A stretch of 64,000 nucleotides of DNA from Duganella sp. SG902 (GTDB taxonomy: Bacteria > Pseudomonadota > Gammaproteobacteria > Burkholderiales > Burkholderiaceae_D), in NCBI RefSeq assembly GCF_013376005.1, contig NZ_JABMJK010000001.1, forward strand, positions 558,001-622,000, in the 5' to 3' direction. The translations under genes were made by a program, and so were the position numbers. Positions 45,333 through 55,241 of the stretch are shown piece after piece. The notes under the pieces are model-generated. The model was not told the origin of the DNA, did no database searches, and was given only the letters and a program-made list of their open reading frames with translations. The stretch's first letter is position 1, and each line of letters begins with the position of its first letter.

Positions 45333-46383
45333 CGGCGCGCACTTGCGGCAGCAGGTCGTTGACGATGCTGACGTTCTGTTCTTTGGTCGGGTGGCCGTCG
45401 ATGGCGTCGCCGGGATAGCCGGTGGAGGCGATGGCATCCACACGCTGGTCGCCAACGCGCCGCACCGTCTCCGCGATGTAGTCGCGTAGCGCGGCCTGTT
45501 TCTCATCGCGCAGGATGCCGCCTTCAGTCAGCATGATTTGCGCCTGCCGATGGTCTTGCAGCAGCGTGCGCACCAGCGATACGTAGGCTTGCACGTATTG
45601 TTCGCGGTCCGGTATGCCGACGGTCATGTCATTGGTGCCGATGGCGACCAGGATGGCGTCCGGACGGTAGTCGTTCTGGTTCCATGGTACGGACGTGGGT
45701 TGCGTGGGCAGCGCCATACCGTAGTAGTCGGCCAGATTGAGTTCGTCGGTCTTGCCTTCCCATGTGCGGACCAGGCCCCGGCCGCCGTAGCAGACCAGTT
45801 GTACTTGCGCGTTAAGCTGCCTGGCCATCAGCATTCCGTAGCTTGCGCGCGGATTGGCCCAGGAAGCGCCGGATTTTTCGCCGGCCACGCGGTCGATCGA
45901 GGCGCCGCAGGTGACCGAGTCGCCCAGCAAGAGCAGCTTGCGCGCCGGCAGCGTTGGCGCGGCTTGCCATGTGCCGTCGGTGTCGAAGGACAGCAGCGCG
46001 GCATTGCCCTGCCAAGTTTCGGAGCGATTGACGATTTCCACCGTGTGCCTGCCGGAAGCCAGGCCTTCCGCCAGCGTCACCGTTTGCCGGCCGGCGGCCA
46101 GCCGCAGCTTGCGCGCCGCGCCGTCCACGATCACGTCGAGATAGGTCTGGTCGCCGCTGGCCTGCGCCTCGGCGTTCAAACGCGTACCCTCGAAGTTCAG
46201 ATAGAAGCTGACACCCGGATAGCTGAAACGCACCCCGCCATCCGCGTCCAGCGCCGCCCGCCCCATGCGGGCGACATGCGGGTCGCTCGCGGCGATGACG
46301 CTGCCTGCCACAGCGGAGGTCACGCCCGCAGTCATGAAGGCGATGGCGATTGCCGCGCGCGTGGCGGCCAGACATGGATGCAT
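45319..46383 (-). CDS. CE2-like SGNH acetylesterase, exported
   Basis: A 354-residue esterase with a signal peptide (up to about residue 27), an N-terminal jelly-roll (about 35-140, FSYPGVSFYLNFEGTRLNA) and an SGNH hydrolase domain. The catalytic Ser156 lies in LLGDSVTCG, the block-III Asn in IGTNDMT and the His in DGHPTKEQN (His331). This two-domain order is that of CE2 enzymes, which remove O-acetyl groups from glucomannan and xylan. It is the last gene of the mannan operon, 3 nt after the GH2 fusion. Confidence 0.9.
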   Translation of the reverse strand: MHPCLAATRAAIAIAFMTAGVTSAVAGSVIAASDPHVARMGRAALDADGGVRFSYPGVSFYLNFEGTRLNAEAQASGDQTYLDVIVDGAARKLRLAAGRQTVTLAEGLASGRHTVEIVNRSETWQGNAALLSFDTDGTWQAAPTLPARKLLLLGDSVTCGASIDRVAGEKSGASWANPRASYGMLMARQLNAQVQLVCYGGRGLVRTWEGKTDELNLADYYGMALPTQPTSVPWNQNDYRPDAILVAIGTNDMTVGIPDREQYVQAYVSLVRTLLQDHRQAQIMLTEGGILRDEKQAALRDYIAETVRRVGDQRVDAIASTGYPGDAIDGHPTKEQNVSIVNDLLPQVRAVMHW

Positions 46384-46386
46384 GGC

Positions 46387-49300
46387 TTACTCCATCAGTT
46401 TGCGTATATCCGGCAGCATGGCGTCCGACCAGATCTGGTAGCCCTTGGCCGTCGGATGGAGGAAATCACCCATCACTTCCGCCGACATATCGCCGTTCGG
46501 TTGCAGGAACTGCCTGCCGTAGTCGTGATACAGCACCTGCTTGCCATCGCCCAGCGTCGCGATCATGCGATTCATCTCCGCCACCTGCAGGCGCTGCGGG
46601 CTGGTTGGGTACTGCCCATACGGCAGCACCGCGTTCAGCAAAATGCGCGACGATGGATACAGCTTGCGCAACTGCGTCACCACCGCCTTGACGCCCTCAA
46701 ACGCCTGCTCCGGCGTCGCACCGCAGAAGCCGAGGTTATTCACGCCGACAGTCAGCACCACCAGCTTCGGGTGCAGCTTGTCCGCATGCCCGTTCTGCAG
46801 GCGCCACAGCACATTACCCGTGTGATCGCCGCCGATGCCGAAGTTCGCCGCACGCCAGCCGCCGAAGGACTTGTTCCAGATTTCCTGATTCCAGCCCTCG
46901 GTAATCGAGTCGCCAACGAACAGCAGATCGACGTCGCCCTTGTCGGCCACCGCCACGTCTTCCCTGAACATCTTCTGCCACTTCTCGCGCGACATCCAGT
47001 GATAGTCGATCTTGCGCGGCTCCGGCGTCAGGCTGCACGCCGCGCCATCGCCCGCCAGCCCGGACTTGTTGTCCACCGCCAGCGACTGCGGCGCCACGTT
47101 CCAGCCGCGCAGCTCCAGTTTTACATCCCCTTCCGCCTTGAAAACCGCCTTCACCGTGCGGCTTTCGCCCGGCGGCAGCGTGACGTAGTTGTCCGAATAG
47201 TAGACAGGCAGCACGCGCGCGCCGTCCGCCTTCAACAAGGTCAACTTGCCGGCCAGCGCCGGCACGCCGTTACGGTTTTGCAGCGTAACCTCCAGCTGAC
47301 GCTCGCCTTCCTTCTCCGCCTTGCCCCAGCGTGCCGTCACGCTCAGCGGCACTTGCGGCAGCTGGTTCAAGGCCTGGCGATCCCGCGGCGTCGCGCCCGG
47401 CCAGTAGATATTCTGCGAGACCAGCTGGTTGCCGGCATCGCGCAAGCTCAAACGCACGATCAACAGCTTATGCTGCGCCAGCAGCGCATCGAGGCCGATA
47501 TCGAGCGGCGCGGAGACGCCACCGGCGGGCGCCGACACCGGCACATTGGTGCCGCCCACCAGCTTGCCGTCCGCCGTCCATGCCACCCACGTCAACGTGG
47601 CGTCTTTCAAGGGCGCCTGCGGATTGTTCACCACGACGACGCGATGATCCGGCAGATTCATTTGCACGTGCACCGGCTCCGCCGCACTCTTCACGCCATA
47701 GAAAGCCGCATGGGTATCGTAATCGTGGCTCAGGATCTGCCACATGGTGCTCGGCCATGCCGGCTGCGTCATCCACAGCATGCGGCCCGAGTTCTGTGTC
47801 CACAGCCCTGCGTTCATGCCCTCGAAAATGGCGCGATGGCTTTCGTAGTTCATCAGCTGCGCCTTGCGTTCGAAGTCCGCCAGCGAGGCCGGCGCACCAT
47901 ACTCTGTCTCCATCGCCTGGTTGAAGGTCTTCACGCCGCCATTGCCGTCCGGATGCCAGTCGTGATATGCCACCGTATCGCCCAGCGGCCACAGATCGGT
48001 GGCCGGAACGGCGGCCTTGATGGACTCCAGCGTCGGGAAGGACTGTGTGCCGACTTCCACCGAGAAGCCTTTGGCATGATCAGTGAAATAACTGGCGGCC
48101 GGCTGGTAGTTATACGGGCCGCTGTTTTGCAGGTTAACGCGATTGGAACTGCCGGTGTACCAGCGCGTGCCATCGAGCTTGTAGATCATGGCTTCCAGCT
48201 GCTCGTTCAGCACCGGTTGTGGCACACCTTCATTGCGGCCGAACCACAGCACCACCGACGGGTGATTGCGGTAGCGTCGCACCACGTCGCGCGCGTTTTC
48301 CATGAACAGATTGACGTCCTGCGGCTCCAGGTTGTAGTCCTGCGTGGAAGCCCAGAAGTCGTTCAGCACCATCAAACCATATTCATCGGCCAGGTCGAAG
48401 AACGCGTCCTCGGTGTTCTGCCCCACCCAGTTGCGGATGATGTTGACGTTTGCGTCCCGGTGCTGGCGGAAGTATGGTTCCAGCCGTTCGCGTTCGATGC
48501 GCTTGCGCCAGTCTTCCGTGCCCCAGTTGCCGCCGCGCGCCGCGATGCGCACCCCGTTCACCTTGATGACGAGGAATGGACTGAGCGTGGTATCCGGCAG
48601 CGCCTTGATGGCTGCCGTTCCGTCGGCCTCCGCGCGCAGGCTGGTGGCCCAGTTGTTATCGGCCAGTTTCCTGATCGCCTGGTGACTGCCATCGGTAATG
48701 CGTACGCCGAGCTCACGGCCCTTGGTGAAATCCGCCTCGACGCGACGCAGATGGCCGCCCTGGTCCACCAGCGACAGCTCGTAGGTCACCGCGCGCACGC
48801 CGAAGCGGGTGTTGCTGGCATCGGACAGCTGTTTGCCCTGCACCGCTTCCAGTTTCAGCTCGTGCAGGTCCGGGGCGCCGTAACCGTTGGGCCACCAGAG
48901 TTTAGGATTCTTCAGAATCAGCTTGTCGAAGCGGACGTTTTGCTGTCCAGGCGCCAGCGTGACTTCCTTGCTGATCTGGACCGGCTTCATGCTGCCGTCG
49001 CGGCGAGAGATGGTGGCGCGCACGGTGGTGCGTTGCGCCGTCTTCGACAAGTTGATGACCGGGACTTCGATGCTGATCTCCGCCTCGCTGTTGTCGGCTT
49101 TGGGCAGCGCGGTGATGACGTGGGCATCGCCCAGTTTCAGGTCGTGCGTGGCGTGCAGGACCACGTCCTGCCACAGGCCGGTGTTACGGTCGCGGACGGA
49201 CGGAATCCAATCCCAGCCCTCGGCGGCGATGAAGGTGGGACCATCTTGCGCCAGCGTGCCGCCGTTCTCGCCGACGCCGGCGGTCATCGACTCCTCCTGC

Positions 49301-50508
49301 GGAATGCCGGGATGCGGCGGAGGCGAGACCTTGACGGCGATGACGTTCTGGCCTTTGGCCTTCAGGTATGGACTGAGATCGAAGGTGCCGCGCACGAAGG
49401 CGCCCTTCATTCCGCCCAGTTTGCGGCCGTTGATCCACACTTCGGCTTCGTAGTTCACGCCCTTGAAGGTGACGAACAGGTGCTGGCCCGGCTTGAAGCC
49501 GGCCGGCAGCTCGAACGGGCTGCGATACCAGTAATCCTGTTTGTTCAGTTGTTCGGGGATGGCGAGGTTGTTCAGGCCATAATCCGGGTCCGGATAGACG
49601 CCACGGTCCACCAGCGTGGTGAGCACGGTGCCGGGCGTGGTGGTGGCGTACCAGCCCTCGGCGTTAAAGCCAGCCGAGGAGATCTGCTCCGGCGTCGCGC
49701 GGACTTCAGGCGCGGCCCGCAGCTTCCAGGACTTGAGCGTCCAGAGGTTGAAGGCGTTCTGCGCCAGCGCGGGGCCGTCGTAGGCCGGCTTGGCGACCGG
49801 CGCTTGCAGCGGTGAGCCGGATTTCGGCAACGTCCAAGGATCTTGCGGTGCGAGTTGGCCATACATCTGGCGGACCTGGATCGGCCACGATGGGCTGCCC
49901 GTTTCGAAGTTGATCAGCGACTCCTTGGGCGGGGTGGCCGATGCGGCGCGCAGCGCGTCCGCGTCCAGCGCCGTGCCGGTAACGACGAAACCGGCAATGC
50001 GGCCCGCGTACCCCATCAACGCCTTGCTGCGCGGCCCGAGCGATACTTGCGCCACAGCGCCCGCGCTGTCCACCGCCTCGCCGGACAACGCGACATCATG
50101 CCGGGCGATGGCCGCGCCGTTGGCGTAGAGGGTGATCTGCTTGCCGTCGTAGCTGGCCGCGAGGTGCGTCCAGGCGTTGGCCGGCAACGTCAGCGGCGAG
50201 ACGACTTCCGTACCGTAGCCGCAGAAGCCGAACTTGCCGTCCACGCTGCACAGGAACCATCCCGTTCCGGCCCGCGCGCCGGTCACGCCGGCGATCAGCG
50301 TGCGTCCCACGGCAGGTTCACTTGGCTTGAACCAGCCACTCAAGCCGAATGGCTGTACCGCCGCCGTGCCGAAAATCCCGCCCTGCGTGACTTTCTTCAG
50401 CAAGCCATCACTGGCCGACGGGAACTCCGCGTTATAAGGCCCCCACTGCGCCCCCGCCTGCGCGGCGGCGGAGGCCAGCGCCATCAACACCATCAACTTG
50501 CGGCTCAT
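46387..50508 (-). CDS. LamG - GH2 - SGNH fusion, beta-mannosidase-like
   Basis: A 1373-residue exported protein (signal MSRKLMVLMALASAAAQAGA). Residues about 45-190 are a LamG-like jelly-roll (SGWFKPSEPAVGRTLIAGV ... WTHLAASYDGKQITLYANG). About 230-1080 is a GH2 enzyme: sugar-binding domain (VNYEAEVWINGRKLGG), Ig-like domain and barrel, with likely acid/base Glu760 (VLWFGRNEG) and possible nucleophile Glu818 (FSVEVG). About 1165-1373 is an SGNH esterase: Ser1201 (FVGDSITEGW), VGVNNLG, and Asp1348/His1351 (DFLHP). The GH2 resembles the beta-mannosidase/exo-glucosaminidase branch. It likely combines glycosidase and deacetylase activity on one chain. Confidence 0.88.
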   Translation of the reverse strand: MSRKLMVLMALASAAAQAGAQWGPYNAEFPSASDGLLKKVTQGGIFGTAAVQPFGLSGWFKPSEPAVGRTLIAGVTGARAGTGWFLCSVDGKFGFCGYGTEVVSPLTLPANAWTHLAASYDGKQITLYANGAAIARHDVALSGEAVDSAGAVAQVSLGPRSKALMGYAGRIAGFVVTGTALDADALRAASATPPKESLINFETGSPSWPIQVRQMYGQLAPQDPWTLPKSGSPLQAPVAKPAYDGPALAQNAFNLWTLKSWKLRAAPEVRATPEQISSAGFNAEGWYATTTPGTVLTTLVDRGVYPDPDYGLNNLAIPEQLNKQDYWYRSPFELPAGFKPGQHLFVTFKGVNYEAEVWINGRKLGGMKGAFVRGTFDLSPYLKAKGQNVIAVKVSPPPHPGIPQEESMTAGVGENGGTLAQDGPTFIAAEGWDWIPSVRDRNTGLWQDVVLHATHDLKLGDAHVITALPKADNSEAEISIEVPVINLSKTAQRTTVRATISRRDGSMKPVQISKEVTLAPGQQNVRFDKLILKNPKLWWPNGYGAPDLHELKLEAVQGKQLSDASNTRFGVRAVTYELSLVDQGGHLRRVEADFTKGRELGVRITDGSHQAIRKLADNNWATSLRAEADGTAAIKALPDTTLSPFLVIKVNGVRIAARGGNWGTEDWRKRIERERLEPYFRQHRDANVNIIRNWVGQNTEDAFFDLADEYGLMVLNDFWASTQDYNLEPQDVNLFMENARDVVRRYRNHPSVVLWFGRNEGVPQPVLNEQLEAMIYKLDGTRWYTGSSNRVNLQNSGPYNYQPAASYFTDHAKGFSVEVGTQSFPTLESIKAAVPATDLWPLGDTVAYHDWHPDGNGGVKTFNQAMETEYGAPASLADFERKAQLMNYESHRAIFEGMNAGLWTQNSGRMLWMTQPAWPSTMWQILSHDYDTHAAFYGVKSAAEPVHVQMNLPDHRVVVVNNPQAPLKDATLTWVAWTADGKLVGGTNVPVSAPAGGVSAPLDIGLDALLAQHKLLIVRLSLRDAGNQLVSQNIYWPGATPRDRQALNQLPQVPLSVTARWGKAEKEGERQLEVTLQNRNGVPALAGKLTLLKADGARVLPVYYSDNYVTLPPGESRTVKAVFKAEGDVKLELRGWNVAPQSLAVDNKSGLAGDGAACSLTPEPRKIDYHWMSREKWQKMFREDVAVADKGDVDLLFVGDSITEGWNQEIWNKSFGGWRAANFGIGGDHTGNVLWRLQNGHADKLHPKLVVLTVGVNNLGFCGATPEQAFEGVKAVVTQLRKLYPSSRILLNAVLPYGQYPTSPQRLQVAEMNRMIATLGDGKQVLYHDYGRQFLQPNGDMSAEVMGDFLHPTAKGYQIWSDAMLPDIRKLME

Positions 50509-50510
50509 GT

Positions 50511-51713
50511 CTATCCTCGCGCCTTCAGGCGCAACAACAGCACGCTGTGCGGCGCGAGTTTCGCGTCCAGCTTGCGGGAAGTATCACCCGACTTGCCGGC
50601 CCAGATATCACGCCAATTGTAGACAGCCTTCTTGAAGTCGATCTCGCGCTTGCTGACGTCATCGCTGACAAAATGGGCTTTCCAATCGTAGTTCAGCGTC
50701 ACCGGCTTCTCGTCGCGATTCAGCACCAGCACCGCCCACTCGCCGTCGGCCATCGGCCTGGCCCAGTACTCAAGCTTCCCTTCGCTGAAGAACTTCCAGG
50801 CCGGGATGCCCAGCTTGTCCTGGCTGATCGCGATCACATCCTTGTTGGTCAGGATGCGGCGCGTGGAATCGGGCATGCTGCGCAGGTCATTCCCCAGAAT
50901 CAGCGGCGACGCCAGCATCGCCCACAGCGCGAAGTGCGCGCGGTCCTCGTCCTCCGTCATGCCCATGCCGACTTCCAGCATGTCCATGTCGTTCCAATGA
51001 CCCGGCCCGGCGTACTTGCGCAAGCCGGCCTGCTTGTCGAGAATCCGCATCACGCCATAGCGCGCGAACGAATCGTGATTCAGCTCGCAATCCCAGCACG
51101 GATAGATATCCCCGGTGGTGCGCCACGAATGGCCGATATCCTTCGCCCACTCCCACGGCTTGTTGTCGCCCCATTCGCACATGCTGAACAACATCGGCCG
51201 CCCGGCGCTGCGGATGGCGTCGCGCATGGTGGTGTAGGCGCCGACCGCGCTCAGGCCCTTGCTGTCGCACCAGTCGTACTTGACGTAGTCCACACCCCAG
51301 GCGGCGTAGGTGATGGCGTCTTGGTACTCATGCCCACGGCTGCCCGGATGGCCGCCGCAGGTGGTGGCGCCCACGTCCGAGTAAATGCCCAGTTTGAGCC
51401 CTTTGCCGTGCACGTAGTCGGCCAGCGCCTTCATGCCGGACGGGAAGCGCTCCGGATTGGGGTGGATAACGCCATTGGCATCGCGCTTGCCATGCCAGCA
51501 ATCGTCGATGTTGACGTATTCATAGCCGGCGTCCTTGAGGCCCAGCTTGACCATGGCGTCCGCGGTGTCGCGGATCAGCTGTTCGTTGATATCGCAGGCG
51601 AACGAGTTCCAGCTGTTCCAACCCATTTGCGGCGTGGCCGCAAGGCCTTCGAACTTCTGGGCGTGGGCGCCTGCGCTGGCGGCCAGCGCCAGCAGGATGA
51701 GTGCGCGCTTCAT
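50511..51713 (-). CDS. alpha-galactosidase, GH27
   Basis: A 400-residue GH27 enzyme with a signal peptide (MKRALILLALAASAGAHAQ). N-terminal PQMGWNSWNSFACDINE, then YEYVNIDDCWHG, nucleophile Asp147 in YVKYDWCDS and acid/base Asp202 in SWRTTGDI are all present. It removes alpha-1,6-galactose side chains from galactomannan. It overlaps the GH5 gene by 4 nt and is 2 nt before the GH2 fusion. Confidence 0.95.
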   Translation of the reverse strand: MKRALILLALAASAGAHAQKFEGLAATPQMGWNSWNSFACDINEQLIRDTADAMVKLGLKDAGYEYVNIDDCWHGKRDANGVIHPNPERFPSGMKALADYVHGKGLKLGIYSDVGATTCGGHPGSRGHEYQDAITYAAWGVDYVKYDWCDSKGLSAVGAYTTMRDAIRSAGRPMLFSMCEWGDNKPWEWAKDIGHSWRTTGDIYPCWDCELNHDSFARYGVMRILDKQAGLRKYAGPGHWNDMDMLEVGMGMTEDEDRAHFALWAMLASPLILGNDLRSMPDSTRRILTNKDVIAISQDKLGIPAWKFFSEGKLEYWARPMADGEWAVLVLNRDEKPVTLNYDWKAHFVSDDVSKREIDFKKAVYNWRDIWAGKSGDTSRKLDAKLAPHSVLLLRLKARG

Positions 51714-53032
51714 CGTTTGATCGCGTGCAGACGGTCGGCGTATTCTTTGATCAGCAGCAGCGACGTCACGTCGGAATCAAAGACCGAATACAGGCCCTGT
51801 TCTTCCTGCGGCGGATCGCCGACGAAGTCATTGCCCGGCTTCCACCAGTAGTCCGCGTTGGCCGCGCGGCCGGCGCCGCCCCATGCCCAGAAATTGAAGC
51901 CGGCGATAGGATCGCCCTTGGCGGCGCGAGTGGCCACGATGTCGAATACCTCGCGATAGAAGCGGTCGCGGATCTTGGTGGTGGCCTTGATGCTGAACGA
52001 CGGGCCGTCACGGTCCAGTCCAAACTCTTCCAGCACGATGGGCTTGCCCAGCTTCTTGGCCAGCTCGATGTGCGAATTCAGGTAATCGCGGCTCTTGGCG
52101 ATGGCGTTATCCCAGGTGCCGGTCGGATTGTTGGAATCGAACCAGCCCCAGTTCTTCGGCCACAGGTGGTAGGTCAGGTAATCGATGTTCTTGGTGCGGT
52201 GCGCGTCAAGGTACAGCTGCGCATCCTGCGCCGAACCGGTCAGGCCCTCGCTGCCGCTGCTGACCAGGTGATTCTTGTCCAGGCTATGGATGTAGCCCGC
52301 CACATCGTCCACCCACTTGACGTAGACCGCCTTCTCTTCCGGCGTGGCGTTGCCATTGCCCGGACGCGGCTCGTTCGCCAGCTGCCAGGACAGGATGTGC
52401 GTATCTTCGCTGTATGGCTTGCCGGTGATGGTGTTCACGCGCTTGACGATCTTGGCGATGACGTTGCGGTACTCGGCCTGCGCGGCGGCGTTGCGGTAGA
52501 AGCCAGCGGTCTTCTGCATGTAGGTGTCGTAGTCCTTGGTCACGTTCGGGTCCAGCGCCGGTGTGCCTTCAAACCAGTTCAGGTACTGCGTCATGCCGCC
52601 AGACCATTGCCAGAAGTTGTTCAGGTAAAGCACCACGGTCATGTCGCGCTTGGCCACTTCCGCCATCAGGAAGTCCAGGCCGGCCAGCAGGTTCTCGTCG
52701 TACTGGCCCGGCGCGTTGGTGGTGGCCGGGCTGACGGCGCTCTTCATCTCGGTTTTCTCGGACACCGCCAGCACGCGCAGGTTGTTGATGCCGATGGCCT
52801 TCATGTTGTCCAGTTCTTTCAGCAGGCGGGCGCGCTCGCCCACGCCGCTGGCCGCGCCGAGGTAGCCGCCGTACCAGAAGTTGGCGCCGACGATGTAGTA
52901 GGCCTGGCCCTTGCGGGCGAAGTGGGTGTTCTTCACGGTGACGAAGTCGCCCTTGGCGGCGGGCGCCGCTTCAACGATGCCGCATGCGCCGATCATCATG
53001 GCCGCGGCGCAGAATTTGTACAGTTGTTTCAA
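51710..53032 (-). CDS. beta-mannanase-like glycoside hydrolase, GH5
   Basis: A 440-residue exported GH5 enzyme (signal ending near VEAAPA). The acid/base Glu221 is in SWQLANEPRPGN and the nucleophile Glu336 in KPIVLEEFGLD; NFWYGGYLGA near residue 51 is typical of subfamily 7 (endo-beta-1,4-mannanases of bacterial and plant type). It would cut the mannan backbone. It follows the GH3 gene by 16 nt and overlaps the GH27 gene by 4 nt. Confidence 0.92.
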   Translation of the reverse strand: MKQLYKFCAAAMMIGACGIVEAAPAAKGDFVTVKNTHFARKGQAYYIVGANFWYGGYLGAASGVGERARLLKELDNMKAIGINNLRVLAVSEKTEMKSAVSPATTNAPGQYDENLLAGLDFLMAEVAKRDMTVVLYLNNFWQWSGGMTQYLNWFEGTPALDPNVTKDYDTYMQKTAGFYRNAAAQAEYRNVIAKIVKRVNTITGKPYSEDTHILSWQLANEPRPGNGNATPEEKAVYVKWVDDVAGYIHSLDKNHLVSSGSEGLTGSAQDAQLYLDAHRTKNIDYLTYHLWPKNWGWFDSNNPTGTWDNAIAKSRDYLNSHIELAKKLGKPIVLEEFGLDRDGPSFSIKATTKIRDRFYREVFDIVATRAAKGDPIAGFNFWAWGGAGRAANADYWWKPGNDFVGDPPQEEQGLYSVFDSDVTSLLLIKEYADRLHAIKR

Positions 53033-53048
53033 GTCTCGCTCCTTGGTG

Positions 53049-55241
53049 TTATTTGCCGCTCACGTTCAGCGTGCGCTGCGGCAGTTGTACGGTGATGCTG
53101 CTGGCTTTCGGGTCCGCCGCGTCCTGCGCCAGCAGTACCTTGTAGCCGCCCTTGGCGATGCGCCAGGTTTTGCTGCGGCTGTCGAACACGCCCAGCAGGC
53201 GCGGATCGACGGTCACGCTGACTTGCTTGCTCTCGCCCGGCGCCAGCTCCACCTTGTCCCAGCCGGCCAGGCGCTTGGGCGCCTCCCACTTGGCCTTGAG
53301 CGGCGCCACGTACACCTGCGGCACGTCCTTGCCCTTCACCGCGCCGGTGTTGGTGATCTTGAAGCTCACCGACAGTTTGCCATCCTTCTGGCTGGCCGTC
53401 AGGCCGGAATACGCGAACTGCGTGTACGACAGGCCGTGGCCGAACGGGAACAGCGGCTTCAGGCCCTTGAGGTCGAACCATTTGTAGCCGACCGCCGCGC
53501 CCTCATGATAATTGACGGTGAAGCGCGCGGCCTCGTTTTTCGGATCGCCATCCAGCTTGGGACGCGGCAGCTGGCTTTCCGAGGCCGGGAAGGTCGCCGG
53601 CAAGTGGCCCGATGGATTCACTTCGCCAAACAGCACGCGCGCGATCGCCTCGCCGCCGGCGGTGCCTGGATACCAGGCCTGCAGGATGCCGGCCGCCTGA
53701 TCCACCCACGGCATCAGCACCGGGCCGGAAGTCTCCAGCACCACCACGGTTTTCGGGTTGGCCTTGGCCACCGCGCCGATCAGCGCATCCTGATTGTCCG
53801 GCAAGGCCAGCGACACCGCGTCCAACGCCTCGCCGACCCACTGCTGGGCAAACACCAGCACCACGTCGGCGTCGGCGGCGGCTTGCGCCGCGGCGGCGGG
53901 ATCGCGTCCGTCGTTGAACACCACCTGCGCGCCCGGCGCCCGCGCCTGGATCGCCTTCATCGGCGAGGACGGGTGATACACCACAGGCCCCGGCCACACG
54001 GTCGGCGCGATGCCCGGCACCGCGTTGCCGCCGATCGGATACACCAGCGACGAGCCGCCACCGGCCAGCACGCCGACGTCCGCATGCGCGCCGATGATGA
54101 CGATCTTCTTCGCGCCGGCTTTCAGCGGCAGCACATCGCCGGTGTTCTTCAGCAGTACCATGCCCTCTTCCGCGTCGGCACGGCTGACCAGATTGTGCGC
54201 GGCGTAGTCGATCGCGCCGCCTTCCGCCACCGGGTTGTCGACCACGCCCTTGTCGAACATGGCGCGCAACACACGGAACACCATGTTGTCGAAGCGCGCT
54301 TGCGACACGTGGCCATTGGTCACCGCCTCTTCCAGCGCGCCGCCAAAGTACTGCGATTTATCGAACTCCCAGCCGGACTGCTGATCGAGGCCGGCGTTGG
54401 CCGATTCCACCGTGCTGTGGGTCGCGCCCCAGTCGGTCATGACGTAGCCTTTGTAGCCCCAGTCTTTTTTCAGGACCTGGTTCAGCAGGTAATCGTTCTC
54501 GCAGGCGTAGACGCCGTTCAGGCGGTTGTACGAGCACATGACCGAACCGGGATCGGCCTGCTCCATCAGGAACTGGAACGCCAGCAGGTCGGACATGCGG
54601 TTGCTGGCATCGTCGAGACGCGCATCCACCACGAAGCGGCCGGTCTCCTGGTCGTTCACCGCGTAGTGCTTCATGGTGGCGATGATGTTGTTCGACTGGA
54701 TGCCCTTGACCTGTTGCGCCACCATGGTGCCGGCCAGCAGCGGATCCTCGCCCGCGTATTCGAAGTTGCGGCCATTGCGCGGCTCGCGCAGCAGATTGAC
54801 GCCGCCGGCCAGCATGACGTTGAAGCCGGAGGCGCGCGCCTCGGCGCCGATCATGGCGCCGCCCTGATAGGCCAGCTCGCGGTTCCAGGTCGCGGTGGTG
54901 GCAAGTCCGGACGGCAGCGAGGTGCGCTCGCGCGGCGTCTTGGTGGCTTGCGTGGCCACGCCCAGGCCCGCATCGGTTTCAAACAGCGCCGGCAGGCCGA
55001 GACGCGGCACGCCTTCGATGTAGCCGGCCGAGAAAGGCAGCGCGGCCGGATGCTTCTTGGTCTTGTTGCCGAAGTCCGAACCGAAGTGGCCCAGCACCCA
55101 GCGCAGCTTTTCCTGCTGCGTCATCGCCTGCAGGGCCAGCTCCGCGCGCTTGTCGGCGCTCAGCGATTTATCCATCCACGGTTCCGCCGCCTGCGCCGAC
55201 ATCGCGGCCAGGGCGAGCGCGATCGCCAGTTTCAACTTCAT
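53049..55241 (-). CDS. beta-glycosidase, GH3
   Basis: A 730-residue exported GH3 enzyme (signal [20 protein letters not shown]). The barrel has [27 protein letters not shown] (191-198) and nucleophile Asp270 in GYVMTDWGA; the alpha/beta sandwich follows, and a C-terminal fibronectin-III-like domain closes the protein. Probably a beta-glucosidase or beta-mannosidase-like enzyme that splits gluco/mannooligosaccharides. Its start overlaps the MFS stop by 4 nt. Confidence 0.94.
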   Translation of the reverse strand: MKLKLAIALALAAMSAQAAEPWMDKSLSADKRAELALQAMTQQEKLRWVLGHFGSDFGNKTKKHPAALPFSAGYIEGVPRLGLPALFETDAGLGVATQATKTPRERTSLPSGLATTATWNRELAYQGGAMIGAEARASGFNVMLAGGVNLLREPRNGRNFEYAGEDPLLAGTMVAQQVKGIQSNNIIATMKHYAVNDQETGRFVVDARLDDASNRMSDLLAFQFLMEQADPGSVMCSYNRLNGVYACENDYLLNQVLKKDWGYKGYVMTDWGATHSTVESANAGLDQQSGWEFDKSQYFGGALEEAVTNGHVSQARFDNMVFRVLRAMFDKGVVDNPVAEGGAIDYAAHNLVSRADAEEGMVLLKNTGDVLPLKAGAKKIVIIGAHADVGVLAGGGSSLVYPIGGNAVPGIAPTVWPGPVVYHPSSPMKAIQARAPGAQVVFNDGRDPAAAAQAAADADVVLVFAQQWVGEALDAVSLALPDNQDALIGAVAKANPKTVVVLETSGPVLMPWVDQAAGILQAWYPGTAGGEAIARVLFGEVNPSGHLPATFPASESQLPRPKLDGDPKNEAARFTVNYHEGAAVGYKWFDLKGLKPLFPFGHGLSYTQFAYSGLTASQKDGKLSVSFKITNTGAVKGKDVPQVYVAPLKAKWEAPKRLAGWDKVELAPGESKQVSVTVDPRLLGVFDSRSKTWRIAKGGYKVLLAQDAADPKASSITVQLPQRTLNVSGK

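Noticed and set aside
45538..49815. A 1425-codon open frame on the plus strand
   Set aside because: It is wholly antisense to the CE2-like and GH2-fusion genes, whose proteins show clear families; the plus-strand product is His/Arg/Gln-rich with no recognisable domain, typical of antisense frames in high-G+C DNA.
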